Origin: an uncultured SAR116 cluster alpha proteobacterium
GTDB lineage: Bacteria > Pseudomonadota > Alphaproteobacteria > Puniceispirillales > Marisalimonadaceae
Direction: 5' to 3'
NCBI GenBank assembly: GCA_902550555.1
Contig: CACCZR010000003.1
Location: 61,931 to 125,930 of the forward strand
DNA: 64,000 nt
The position numbers and the translations under genes were made by a program. The notes below the pieces were generated by a model. The model did not search any database, was not told the origin of the DNA, and saw only the letters and a program-made list of their open reading frames with translations. Positions within the stretch are counted from its first letter, which is position 1. Every line of letters begins with the position of its first letter. Positions 33,784-44,032 of this stretch are shown in pieces.

Positions 33784-36152
33784 TTATCCTCAGATATTAT
33801 CTCTCTCTTGCCTGCTCTTCCAGGTTTTGAAATTATGTTATTTTCTTCCATTTTTTCTATAATTGTTGCGGCTCTATTATATCCAATTCTAAAATGTCTT
33901 TGAATAAAAGAAGTACTGGCTTTTTGTTCTCTAATAACTAATTTAATAGCCTCTTCATAAAGTTCATCTTTTGAATTATTAGATGATAAAAAATTTTCAT
34001 TATCGTTCTCGTTATTGTTTTGCTCTTCAATTACAGTTTCATCATAATCTGGAATAGATTGTTTCATTAAATAAGAAGTTACATTTTCAACTTCATTATC
34101 ATTTAAAAATGGCCCATGTACTCTTATAACTTTTCCGCCCCCAGCCATAAAAAGCATATCTCCTTTACCAAGAAGTTGTTCAGCTCCTTGTTCGCCAAGA
34201 ATTGTCCTACTATCAATTTTACTAGTTACCTGAAATGATATTCTAGTTGGAAAATTTGCTTTGATTGTGCCCGTAATGACGTCAACCGACGGTCTTTGTG
34301 TAGCCATTACAACGTGAATTCCTGCAGCTCTTGCCATTTGAGCTAATCTTTGAACAGCTGCTTCTATTTCTTTTCCAGCTACAAGCATTAAATCTGCAAC
34401 CTCATCTATTAAAATAACTATAAAGGGTAATGGTGTAAGATCTATTTCAGTTTCCTCAAACACTGGTTGTCCAGTTTCTGTATCAAAACCAACTTGAATA
34501 TTTTGAGTTAAAATTTCACCTTTCCTTCTTGCAACTAATAATCTTTCATTAAAATTTTCGATATTTCTGACACCTAATTTGCTCATTAAAGTATATCTTT
34601 TTTCCATTTCTCTTACAGCCCATTTTAGAGCTGTTATTGCTTTTTTAGGATCTGTTACTACTGGAGTTAATAAATGTGGTATACCATCATAAACTGACAA
34701 CTCTAACATCTTAGGGTCAATCATGATAAATCTACAAGTCTCAGGTGTGTGCTTATATAATAATGAAATTATCATTGAATTAACACCAACAGATTTACCA
34801 GAGCCAGTAGTACCCGCAATCAATAAATGAGGCATTGTGCTCAAATCTGCTATGATAGGCTTTCCAGCTATATCTTTCCCTAAACAAAGAGGTAATTTTT
34901 GATTTGAGTTTTGAAATTCTTTATCCTCTAAGATGTGTCTTAGTGTAACAATTTCTCTTTTTTTATTTGGGAGCTCTATACCTATTACATTTTTTCCAGG
35001 GACCATAGCAACTCTCACAGATTCTGCTAACATTGATCTTGCAATATCGTCAGCCAAAGAAATAACTCTTTGACTTCTTAGTCCAGGAGCAGGTTTTAAA
35101 TCATATCTTGTTACAACAGGCCCATATTGAACTGTTTCAATAAGTCCATCAATTGAATAATCTTTAAGAACACCCTCTAGTAACCTAGCATTAGAATTTA
35201 GTACTTCTTGGTCAGGGGCTAGACTAGAAATTTTTTGTTCTATCAATAAATTCACCGATGGTAAAGTGAACCCATTTTGCGAAGTTAAAGGTAAATTCTG
35301 TTGTCTTTTTTCTTTTGTTTCTGACTTATATTTTTTTTGTTCAGGTAAAATTACTTTATTAATGTTTAAAGGAGCTTTTTTTTCTATTTTTTTATTTTTT
35401 CTTCCAATAAAATAAATAAAATTTTTAAAGTAATCATAAAATGATTTATTTTTTTCTAGAACAGAGTTTTCTTGATTTGGATAGAAATAAAATTTCTTCA
35501 GAAGTAGATTGTTTAATAATTGTAATATCCAATAAAATGGCAAATAAAAAGGGGAAATTATTTTTCTAAAAAATCTTAATTCATGCATTTTAATTGAAGC
35601 AGAGTAAATGAATATGAAAAAGCTAAATAATGTTAAAAAGATATTTGATAAAATAGATGACGAAGTAATTCCAAAATTTAATAGATTTTCTACTTCACCT
35701 AAAATAAATCTATAAGCATTGCTACAAAATCCTTTATGCATGAAAATTTGGCTTTTATCAAAAAAATTTATGCTTAATATTTTATGAATTGGTTGAGACA
35801 ATATGCCGAACAGCAAAATCAGAATTAATATAAGAATAAATTTAAGCCAAAATTTTTGAACAGTTTGGCATTTTAAGTATTTGAACCCATATAAAAAAAA
35901 AATTAAAATCAAAAAAAATGGAACCAAAATTCCAAATTCTTTTAAAAGAAAACCTGATGTATATGATCCTAATACGCCAAAATAATTCTTTGTTTCTATA
36001 CTTGATACTACACGCCAACCGGTTTCATTGTAATTAAATGATAAAGATGACAAAGCGATAAAAACTGCCAAAAGAAAAAAAAATATACCTATACAAATTA
36101 GTGCTAATTTTTTTTTTAAGGTTAGTTCAATATTTTTACTATGATCATACAT
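33780..36152 (-). CDS. ftsK: DNA translocase FtsK
   Basis: N-terminal TM segments, LLIAGTTGSGKSVGVNSMI, C-terminal gamma winged-helix domain. Confidence 0.97.
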   Translation of the reverse strand: MYDHSKNIELTLKKKLALICIGIFFFLLAVFIALSSLSFNYNETGWRVVSSIETKNYFGVLGSYTSGFLLKEFGILVPFFLILIFFLYGFKYLKCQTVQKFWLKFILILILILLFGILSQPIHKILSINFFDKSQIFMHKGFCSNAYRFILGEVENLLNFGITSSSILSNIFLTLFSFFIFIYSASIKMHELRFFRKIISPFYLPFYWILQLLNNLLLKKFYFYPNQENSVLEKNKSFYDYFKNFIYFIGRKNKKIEKKAPLNINKVILPEQKKYKSETKEKRQQNLPLTSQNGFTLPSVNLLIEQKISSLAPDQEVLNSNARLLEGVLKDYSIDGLIETVQYGPVVTRYDLKPAPGLRSQRVISLADDIARSMLAESVRVAMVPGKNVIGIELPNKKREIVTLRHILEDKEFQNSNQKLPLCLGKDIAGKPIIADLSTMPHLLIAGTTGSGKSVGVNSMIISLLYKHTPETCRFIMIDPKMLELSVYDGIPHLLTPVVTDPKKAITALKWAVREMEKRYTLMSKLGVRNIENFNERLLVARRKGEILTQNIQVGFDTETGQPVFEETEIDLTPLPFIVILIDEVADLMLVAGKEIEAAVQRLAQMARAAGIHVVMATQRPSVDVITGTIKANFPTRISFQVTSKIDSRTILGEQGAEQLLGKGDMLFMAGGGKVIRVHGPFLNDNEVENVTSYLMKQSIPDYDETVIEEQNNNENDNENFLSSNNSKDELYEEAIKLVIREQKASTSFIQRHFRIGYNRAATIIEKMEENNIISKPGRAGKREIISEDK

Positions 36153-36154
36153 AG

Positions 36155-37357
36155 TTAATTATTTTTTTTAAAATAGTTAGAAATTCTTTCCATAGCTTCC
36201 ATAATAATTTCTTTTTTATGAACAAGTGCGATTCTTAAGAATCCTTTGCATGGATTTTCTCCTGATACTTCTTCTGCCATGAATGTTCCTGGCATAACTC
36301 TTATAGAATAGTTCTTCCAAAGGTTAACTGTTGTTTTCAAATCATCTTCAACTGGAAGCCACAAATAAAAACCAGCATCAGGTACTTTTAAATCTGGATG
36401 ACTTTCCATCAAATAATCTTTTGCAATTTTGAAATTTTGATCGTAATGTAAACACGTTTGATAATTATGTTTATCATCCTTATATAAAGAAGCAGCAATA
36501 TTTTGTATTGGGATTGGTAAGGGTGACGCGCCATTAGAAACCAATAATTTATAGAGAGAAATCACTTTCTTATCCCCTACAATGAATCCTGCTCTAAGAC
36601 CTGGTACATTGCTTCTTTTAGATAATGAATTAAAAATTACAATGTTATCCAAATTTGAATTCATTTTTATTAGAGCATCTAAACAACCAATAGGTTTTGG
36701 GGATGTAGTTCTGTAAATATCTATATAGCATTCATCTACAGCCAAAATAAAATCATATTTCTTTGCCAACTTTATTGCCTTTATCAAATAATCTATATTG
36801 GCTAGAGCGCCATGAGGATTAGAGGGAAAACATAAATACATTATTATTGTTGCTTCTAATGTTTCTTCTGATAAATTTTCAAGATTTGGGTTATAATTGT
36901 TATCTTTATTTGCGTTAATCCAAATAATTTTTGATCCACTTTCAATAGCACCAGCTCTCCAAGCATGATAGAAAGGGTTTGTTAAAATTGCTACAGGGTT
37001 CTTTTTTTTCTTATTTTTAGAGATAAGTCCAACTAAGTGTAAAGCCTCTCTTGTTCCTGGAACAGGAACTATATTTTTATCAAAATTAATAATTTTTTCT
37101 GAGCCAGGAAACCTTTTATTTAAATAGGTTCTTATAGCATCACTTAAAACCGGAATAGGGTCAGATGGTGGATACTTTCCCCATTCATTAAAAAAATTAT
37201 CAAATTGATTTCTGATAAACTTAGGAGGGCCTAACTGTGGTTCTCCAATAGACATTTTTAAAACTTTTAAATTTGGATTAGAAGGAATATTATCTAGTAA
37301 AGAACTTAAACTTCCAAACATCCATTTTCTTAAAACATCAAAATCTTCATTTATCAT
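36155..37357 (-). CDS. Class I/II PLP aminotransferase (possibly succinyldiaminopimelate transaminase-like)
   Basis: VPVPGTREALHLVGL, FPSNPHGALAN, NSLSKRSNVPGLRAGFIVG; internal MINEDFD start preferred. Confidence 0.85.
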   Translation of the reverse strand: MINEDFDVLRKWMFGSLSSLLDNIPSNPNLKVLKMSIGEPQLGPPKFIRNQFDNFFNEWGKYPPSDPIPVLSDAIRTYLNKRFPGSEKIINFDKNIVPVPGTREALHLVGLISKNKKKKNPVAILTNPFYHAWRAGAIESGSKIIWINANKDNNYNPNLENLSEETLEATIIMYLCFPSNPHGALANIDYLIKAIKLAKKYDFILAVDECYIDIYRTTSPKPIGCLDALIKMNSNLDNIVIFNSLSKRSNVPGLRAGFIVGDKKVISLYKLLVSNGASPLPIPIQNIAASLYKDDKHNYQTCLHYDQNFKIAKDYLMESHPDLKVPDAGFYLWLPVEDDLKTTVNLWKNYSIRVMPGTFMAEEVSGENPCKGFLRIALVHKKEIIMEAMERISNYFKKNN

Positions 37358-37421
37358 AATAATTTCATATTTAATACACACTCTGTTTGAAAATTAAATA
37401 AAAATAATTTAATTTTTTCAT

Positions 37422-38594
37422 ATGATTAAAAATAAAAATGAAGAAAATTATGATGTCACAATTGTAGGTGGTGGTCTTACAGGCAAACTAATGGCTTCTA
37501 TTCTTGTAAACAGTAACATAATCGCGAAAAAAAAATTGTGTTGGATTGATACTGATAATAAATCAAGTATAGATAAAAGAGTAAGTTTTATAAATTATAA
37601 TAATTTTCTTAAACTCAAAAAAAATTACGGATGTAATTTTTTAAATAAAAATTACATGAAAATCAGTAAAATTGAAATTCATAATATGAATGAAAAAAAT
37701 CCTCTAAATTTAGAAGACAAAAATGGTCATGGTATTATAATTAGAAATGACATCTTGAAAGAAAATCTTAATTTTCCTGAGAATGACTTAGTCATTCATA
37801 AATCCAAAGTAGCTTCAACAAATTGTGATCAACTGCATAGATATTTAATTTTAGAAGATGGTAAAAAAGTAAAAACCTCTTTAGTTCTTTCAGCTGATGG
37901 AAATTCATCACTTTTAAGAAAGCTATCAAAGATAAACTATATTAATCATGCACTGAATCACACAATTATAAGTGGGTACCTAAATTGCAAAAATTTTGAT
38001 ATGTTCTCAGCAAAACAAATTTTTTTGAAAGATAGTTTTATTGGTTTATTGCCTTATTCTAAAAACATGATTAATTTTGTATGGAGTTTAGATAACGGAA
38101 TACTTAATAAAAATTCAAAATTTAAATACTATAATGAGTTAATAAAAAGATTAAATTATTTTTTTTCTCAAGAGAACATTATTTTCATTAGCCCTAAATC
38201 AAAAAATATTAAATTACAAATATATCCTATAAATGTTAAATATGTCAAAAAACCATTCCAAAAAAGAATAGCGTTAATTGGTGACGCAGCACATACGATT
38301 CACCCTCTAGCCGGACAAGGGTTTAATTTGTCAATTGAAGATTGTTTTGATGTTCTAAAATGTTTGCAAAATGCAAAGAAAATTGGAAAAGATTTTGGAG
38401 AAGTTTCAGTTTTAAAAGAATATAATAATTTAAGAAAATATAGAATCAAATTCATCACTTTAGTAACCACATCTTTATTCTATATTTTTAAAAAGCAAAA
38501 AAGCTATTTAAATAAATTAATTAATTTTAGTTTTGAAAAAATTGATAAAACATCGTTCAAAAATATTTTTAAAATCCTAGCTAGAGGATATTAA
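37422..38594 (+). CDS. UbiH/VisC-type FAD-dependent hydroxylase
   Basis: [59 protein letters not shown]. Confidence 0.9.
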   Translation: MIKNKNEENYDVTIVGGGLTGKLMASILVNSNIIAKKKLCWIDTDNKSSIDKRVSFINYNNFLKLKKNYGCNFLNKNYMKISKIEIHNMNEKNPLNLEDKNGHGIIIRNDILKENLNFPENDLVIHKSKVASTNCDQLHRYLILEDGKKVKTSLVLSADGNSSLLRKLSKINYINHALNHTIISGYLNCKNFDMFSAKQIFLKDSFIGLLPYSKNMINFVWSLDNGILNKNSKFKYYNELIKRLNYFFSQENIIFISPKSKNIKLQIYPINVKYVKKPFQKRIALIGDAAHTIHPLAGQGFNLSIEDCFDVLKCLQNAKKIGKDFGEVSVLKEYNNLRKYRIKFITLVTTSLFYIFKKQKSYLNKLINFSFEKIDKTSFKNIFKILARGY

Positions 38595-38800
38595 TTTTTA
38601 TCTAATTTTTTTGCTTCTTTTTCTAATAAAATAGGTATTTTATCTCTAATAGGATAAGCTAAATTTGCCTTTAAACTTATTAATTCTTTTCTTTTCTTGT
38701 CATATTTTAGTTTTCCACCTGTTTTTGGGCAAACCAAAATTTCAAGTAATTTGCTAATATTCTGTTCGAATTTAATGTTTGATTTCATTTTGTTCTTCAT
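38591..38800 (-). CDS. Trm112-family protein
   Basis: [43 protein letters not shown]. Confidence 0.88.
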   Translation of the reverse strand: MKNKMKSNIKFEQNISKLLEILVCPKTGGKLKYDKKRKELISLKANLAYPIRDKIPILLEKEAKKLDKN

Positions 38801-39422
38801 TTGGATTTATTGTATTTTGTAAAATTGATACTAGTAATATATACCTCTCATCAATCGTATTAGATTCAAGCAACATTTGCTTTTCATGAACTGAAAAAGG
38901 ACAAATCATTGATAATTGATTAATTAAATTAATATTCGAAGAAGATTTTATATAATTCCAATTTGAATCTATTTTTTTATACTTTAAATAACTTTTTAAA
39001 GTCGTTTTTAGACGTTTATCATCATTAAACTTGAAATTAGAATGATTGCTTAAGTAGTTAGAATCATTTTGAAAATTTTCTGTAGATATATTCGAACTTA
39101 TATAACCTCTTTTAACTAAACTACTATCTATAATTTTAAATCTAGAAAGACCTTTAAGTGATATTAAATAGGTATTTTGTTCTGTTTCCTCAAATTTAAT
39201 TATTTTCCCAAAACAACCTACAATATTTTTAAATGATAGAGATTTATCTTCCTTTTTCATAATAGGTTGTACTATACCAATTAATCTCGAATTTGTTTTC
39301 AAACTATCTTCAACCATATTCAAATATCTTTTTTCAAAAACATTTAATGGAAGTGATGAACCTGGTAACAGAATTACGCCATCAAGTGGAAAAATTGGTA
39401 TTACAAATTTAATATTTTTCAT
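38772..39422 (-). CDS. LON substrate-binding (ATP-dependent protease N-terminal) domain protein
   Basis: [34 protein letters not shown]. Confidence 0.88.
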   Translation of the reverse strand: MKNIKFVIPIFPLDGVILLPGSSLPLNVFEKRYLNMVEDSLKTNSRLIGIVQPIMKKEDKSLSFKNIVGCFGKIIKFEETEQNTYLISLKGLSRFKIIDSSLVKRGYISSNISTENFQNDSNYLSNHSNFKFNDDKRLKTTLKSYLKYKKIDSNWNYIKSSSNINLINQLSMICPFSVHEKQMLLESNTIDERYILLVSILQNTINPNEEQNEIKH

Positions 39423-39429
39423 ATTATTT

Positions 39430-40308
39430 TTAATTAAATAAAATTGATGATAACTGTCTTCTAGCCTTTCTTGCTTCTTCAGAAGCTAGATCATGGCTAT
39501 TTATAAAACTTAATAATTTTTTTCTTGCCTCTTGATCATTCCATTTTGGGTCAATTTTAATTGCTTGGATTAATGTAGAATAACACTCAGAAATTTTACC
39601 AACACCAAACAAAGCATTAGATAAATTTATATGAGCTTGAATATCATTTGGGTTTTCTTCAAGGAATTTTTTCAAATCATCGAAATTTTTACTAGCCTCA
39701 AAAGATTTTTCTTTAATCTCTAGCTTCAAAGAAATTTCATTAATTTTTTTTTCATTCAAAATTTCTTCTGGTAAAATTGACATGAATTCTCTTGCATCAT
39801 CAAATTTTTTTAGCTCTATAAAAGATATGAGTTTTCCATAACATGCATCTATGTTATTTTGATCAATATCCAAAATTGTATTAGCCTGTTTTAATGCATC
39901 TTCCCAATTTGAATTTGTAATAAAAATTTCTAAACTTTCTAGATTTTCTTTTACACCTGAGTCAGGGCCAGAGAGCTCAGAAATCTTTTTAACAAAATCA
40001 ATAACTTCACTTTCGGGAACATTTCCTTGGAAACCATCAACTACTTGTCCATTAAAAAAAGCATAAACCATAGGTATAGATTGGATTTGCATTTGGGCTG
40101 CAATCGATTGATTCTCGTCAATATTAATTTTAGCTAAAATAACTTTACCTGAGAAAGAGTTTACCGCACTTTCTATTATCGGTGTTAATTGTTTGCAAGG
40201 TGAACACCATGGAGCCCAAAAATCTACAATAACAGGCAAATTCTCTGAGGCTTTAATAACCTTTTCAACAAAGTTTTTACTAGTAACTTCTATGATAATA
40301 TCCGTCAT
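39430..40308 (-). CDS. Thioredoxin with TPR C-terminal region (YbbN/CnoX-like)
   Basis: VDFWAPWCSPCKQLTPIIE followed by TPR-like region. Confidence 0.92.
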   Translation of the reverse strand: MTDIIIEVTSKNFVEKVIKASENLPVIVDFWAPWCSPCKQLTPIIESAVNSFSGKVILAKINIDENQSIAAQMQIQSIPMVYAFFNGQVVDGFQGNVPESEVIDFVKKISELSGPDSGVKENLESLEIFITNSNWEDALKQANTILDIDQNNIDACYGKLISFIELKKFDDAREFMSILPEEILNEKKINEISLKLEIKEKSFEASKNFDDLKKFLEENPNDIQAHINLSNALFGVGKISECYSTLIQAIKIDPKWNDQEARKKLLSFINSHDLASEEARKARRQLSSILFN

Positions 40309-40453
40309 ATTTAATTATATTTTGAATTCATGTATTAGACTCTATTAATGATCATATGCTTAGTCAAAAAAATTAATCAAGAGTTAATATTCATTATTTG
40401 TTACAAAAGACTACTATTGACGCCATTAAGCAATGAGGTGTATTTAACTAATT

Positions 40454-41416
40454 ATGTACAAATCTAAAGTAGGGTTAATTGGTTTAGGACGATGGGGTAA
40501 AAATATATATCGTAATTTAGAATCATTTAGTGTTATCGAAAAAGTTTACGATAATAACTTAAAAAATCTTTCACAATTTGTGATTAATAAAACTAAAATT
40601 GCTGAAAACCCAGACGAACTGATATTAGCAAAAAATATTGACAGTGTATTTATTGCATCTCCAGCTTCAACGCATAAAGAATATATCATTAAATCACTTT
40701 TGAATAATAAAAATGTTTTTGTTGAAAAACCTCTATGCCTTTCTCTTGATGAATCACATGAAATAAAAAAAATTGCTACCCAAATGAATAAAATTGTTTT
40801 TGTTGGCCATCTTCTTCATTATCACAATGCATTTAAGGAATTGAAAAACAATGTTCAATTAGGAAAAATTGGAAATCTGAAAGTAATAAAATCCAACAGG
40901 TTGAACTTTGGATCTATTAGAGACAAAGAATCAGTTTTATATGATTTAACTTCTCATGATATCTCAATGATTTTATCTATTACAAAAAAACTACCAAAAA
41001 AAGTTGAAGTCAATGCCATTTTTAAATATTCAAAAAAGATAGCTGACTATATAAACGTTATTCTTTATTTTGAAAAAGACATTATAGCAATTGTCAATTC
41101 AGACTGGATTAGTCCCTATAAAGAACATAGGTTTAGCGTGCTTGGATCTGATGGAAGTTTGGTCTTTGACGATGTTAAAGATTGGCCAGAAAAATTAATA
41201 TATAATCCAAGTTTAATTAATAATGATAAAAAAATTACTTACAAACCAGAAATACCAATTTATACAAAAAAATATGAACCTCTAAAACAAGAAATTGAGG
41301 CTTTTTTGCAATGTGTTGAAAATAAAGAAACTCCTTTTACTAATATTGAAGAAGCTTTAAATGTGCAAATTGTTCTGAATATGATAGAAGAAAAATTAAA
41401 AGAGGAATATTTTTAA
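40454..41416 (+). CDS. Gfo/Idh/MocA-family oxidoreductase
   Basis: KVGLIGLGRWGKNIYRNLE, SVFIASPASTHKEYI, NVFVEKPLCLSLDE. Confidence 0.92.
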   Translation: MYKSKVGLIGLGRWGKNIYRNLESFSVIEKVYDNNLKNLSQFVINKTKIAENPDELILAKNIDSVFIASPASTHKEYIIKSLLNNKNVFVEKPLCLSLDESHEIKKIATQMNKIVFVGHLLHYHNAFKELKNNVQLGKIGNLKVIKSNRLNFGSIRDKESVLYDLTSHDISMILSITKKLPKKVEVNAIFKYSKKIADYINVILYFEKDIIAIVNSDWISPYKEHRFSVLGSDGSLVFDDVKDWPEKLIYNPSLINNDKKITYKPEIPIYTKKYEPLKQEIEAFLQCVENKETPFTNIEEALNVQIVLNMIEEKLKEEYF

Positions 41417-41417
41417 T

Positions 41418-42560
41418 ATGCTGGATTTTATCGACTTAAAACAACAACAAAAATTAATTAGAGATAAAGTTGATAAAAGAATTTGTAAAGTTCTTGATCA
41501 TGGACAATATATTCAAGGCCCTGAGGTTAAAGAACTTGAAAAAGAATTATCTTTATTTTCTAAATCTAAGTTTGTTTTGTGTTGTTCTAGTGGTACAGAT
41601 GCTCTTGTTTTAGGATTAATTGCGCTAGGATTAAAACCAAATGAGGGGGTTATAGTTCCATCTTTTACATTTGCTTCTACTGCAGAAGCTGTGTGTATGC
41701 TCGGTGGAATTCCTTTTTTTTCAGATGTAAAATTAGATACTTATAATATTTGTGAAGAGAGTATTATTAAATCTATCGACAAAGCAAATAAAATAGGAAT
41801 TAATTTAAAGGGCATCATTACAGTTGGCTTATTTGGTCAACCTTGCGATATGGACAAAATAAAAGAAATAGCAGATATTAATAATTTATGGGTTTTTGAT
41901 GATGCAGCTCAATCATTTGGAGCAAAATATAAAGATAAAATATCAGGAAATTTATGTGAAATTTCTGCAACCTCTTTTTTCCCAGCAAAACCATTAGGAT
42001 GTTATGGTGATGGTGGAGCATTATTCACAAATAATGAAAATTTTTATAAAATTGCATATTCTTCTCATTTACATGGAATGGGAAATAATAAATATGAATA
42101 TGACCGAATTGGAATGAATGGAAGAATAGATACAATTCAGGCCGCAATTCTTCTAGAAAAATTAAAAATTTTTAAATCTGAGTTGCTCAAAAGAGAGGAA
42201 ATAGCGAAGTATTATATTAAAAGATTTTTAAAATTTAACACAAATATTAATGTACCTAAACTAACCAATAATACAAATAGTAGTTGGGCTCAATTCACAA
42301 TTCAACTTCCATTGAATTGCAATAGAGAAAAATTTCAAAGCCTAATGAGACAAAAAAACATACCTACTGCAATATATTATCCCATACCAATACATTGCCA
42401 GTCTCCTTATCAAAATTTTCCAATTTCTCCTGATAATTTGAAAAATACAATAGAATTATCAAATAGAGTTGTTTCATTACCAATGCATCCTTATTTATCT
42501 CAAAAAAACGTTGACTATATATCAACTACTGCAGACGAAATTATAACAAGCTTAATTTGA
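41418..42560 (+). CDS. DegT/DnrJ/EryC1/StrS-family aminotransferase
   Basis: CCSSGTDALVLGLIALGLKPNEGVIVPSFTFASTAEAV, DDAAQSFGAKY, SFFPAKPLGCYGDGGA. Confidence 0.93.
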   Translation: MLDFIDLKQQQKLIRDKVDKRICKVLDHGQYIQGPEVKELEKELSLFSKSKFVLCCSSGTDALVLGLIALGLKPNEGVIVPSFTFASTAEAVCMLGGIPFFSDVKLDTYNICEESIIKSIDKANKIGINLKGIITVGLFGQPCDMDKIKEIADINNLWVFDDAAQSFGAKYKDKISGNLCEISATSFFPAKPLGCYGDGGALFTNNENFYKIAYSSHLHGMGNNKYEYDRIGMNGRIDTIQAAILLEKLKIFKSELLKREEIAKYYIKRFLKFNTNINVPKLTNNTNSSWAQFTIQLPLNCNREKFQSLMRQKNIPTAIYYPIPIHCQSPYQNFPISPDNLKNTIELSNRVVSLPMHPYLSQKNVDYISTTADEIITSLI

Positions 42561-42606
42561 ATAATTGCTTGCTTAGTCTTATTTTAATAATTATAACAAT
42601 ATTTAA

Positions 42607-42681
42607 GCGGGCGTAGCTCAGGGGTAGAGCACAACCTTGCCAAGGTTGGGGTCGAGGGTTCAAATCCCTTCGCCCGCTCCA
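42607..42681 (+). tRNA. tRNA-Gly (anticodon GCC), CCA encoded
   Basis: GCGGGCG/CGCCCGC acceptor stem, GCTC..GAGC D stem, CAACC-TTGCCAA-GGTTG anticodon arm, GAGGG-TTCAAAT-CCCTT T arm, then TCCA. Confidence 0.97.
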
Positions 42682-42720
42682 TTTATTAAATTTTAATTTA
42701 AATAACCAATTCAATAAATT

Positions 42721-43971
42721 ATGAATAAAATTATTTTAATACTTATCTTCTATATTTACTTTACTTTAACATCGTCTTATTCTAATTCATTATCAGAAAA
42801 ATACTTAGAGGATGCTAGTTTATATTCTGTGAAATTAAGAGTGTCAGTTGATAAACCATTTATTGAAGATAAAAAAGTTGGTTTAAGATTAGGTAGTGGT
42901 TTCCTTGTTGACAAAAAAAAAGGTTTAATTATCACAAATGCACATGTAACAGGTAGTTCAATTTCAAAAGTAAGAGTTGCATTTCGAGATAATGATTTTA
43001 TTAATGCCAAACAAGTTTATGTTGACCAAGAGATAGACATGGCAATTTTAAAAATTAAAACTTCTGATATTCCTCCAAAAATTAAAGAAGCAAAACTTAT
43101 GTGTAACGATAAAGTTGCAAATGGTGCATCCGTAGCTGCATTTGGACATCCAAAAGGTTTATCATTTTCAGCCTCTAGAGGAATTGTATCTAAATACAGA
43201 TTCTATAGAGGTAAAGATGTAATCCAAACAGATGCTGCTATAAATAGTGGAAACTCTGGCGGTCCACTTATTGACTTGAATACAGGTTTAGTAATAGGCA
43301 TAAATAAATCATCATTCAAAAATTCTCAAGGTCTTAGCTTTGCTGTACCTTCAAATTATGTTTGTATAATTCTTAATCTATTTAAAGAGGGGAGAAATCC
43401 TGCGCCTATTGAATTGCCATTACGATTTGCCGAAGACAGAGAGGCAGAAAATTATAAAAAGGTAAGCAGTTTTTTTTATAATGGTAAAAATATTGAAATA
43501 GGATCATTACTAATTGAAGTTGATGGAAAAAAAATTAACTCTCCATCTGAATTAAGCTTTTATTTAAGGGGAAGAAAAGGAGAGGCAAAATTAACTTTTC
43601 AAAGTAATCAGGGTATAAATTCGTATAAAATTAAATTAAAACCACGTCAAAAAGTATTGGATAGAAAGTTTTTATATCTTTCTGGAGCAATTATTTCAAA
43701 AGATTATAGTTCAAAATATGATGATTTTAAAACCCCTTTTTTTATTCATAGTGTAATTGATGGAACTGAAGCTGAGTTAGCCGGACTCTGGCAACATTGT
43801 TGGATTAAATCAGTTGAAAGAGTAGAACCTAGAGATTTAAAACATATTAAATCTTTAGTCATAAATAAAAAAGAAGTTTCCATTATTACAAGATGTTTTA
43901 GTAGTAGAACCGACGTGATGACTTCTGATTATTTTTTAAAATTGAAAATAGATAATCAAAAAATTTATTAA
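42721..43971 (+). CDS. S1C trypsin-like (HtrA/DegP-like) serine protease with PDZ-like C-terminus
   Basis: ITNAHVTGSS (His), EIDMAILKI (Asp), INSGNSGGPLIDL (Ser); N-terminal signal peptide. Confidence 0.88.
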   Translation: MNKIILILIFYIYFTLTSSYSNSLSEKYLEDASLYSVKLRVSVDKPFIEDKKVGLRLGSGFLVDKKKGLIITNAHVTGSSISKVRVAFRDNDFINAKQVYVDQEIDMAILKIKTSDIPPKIKEAKLMCNDKVANGASVAAFGHPKGLSFSASRGIVSKYRFYRGKDVIQTDAAINSGNSGGPLIDLNTGLVIGINKSSFKNSQGLSFAVPSNYVCIILNLFKEGRNPAPIELPLRFAEDREAENYKKVSSFFYNGKNIEIGSLLIEVDGKKINSPSELSFYLRGRKGEAKLTFQSNQGINSYKIKLKPRQKVLDRKFLYLSGAIISKDYSSKYDDFKTPFFIHSVIDGTEAELAGLWQHCWIKSVERVEPRDLKHIKSLVINKKEVSIITRCFSSRTDVMTSDYFLKLKIDNQKIY

Positions 43972-44032
43972 AACTAAATTAAAATACACTTTTAAAAACA
44001 TATAAAAATAGTTATTTACTCAATAGATAAAA

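Noticed and set aside
42607-42681. tRNA-Gly as an integration (att) site
   Set aside because: I saw no second copy of the tRNA 3' end in the window and no integrase; the neighbouring sugar genes are upstream of the tRNA.
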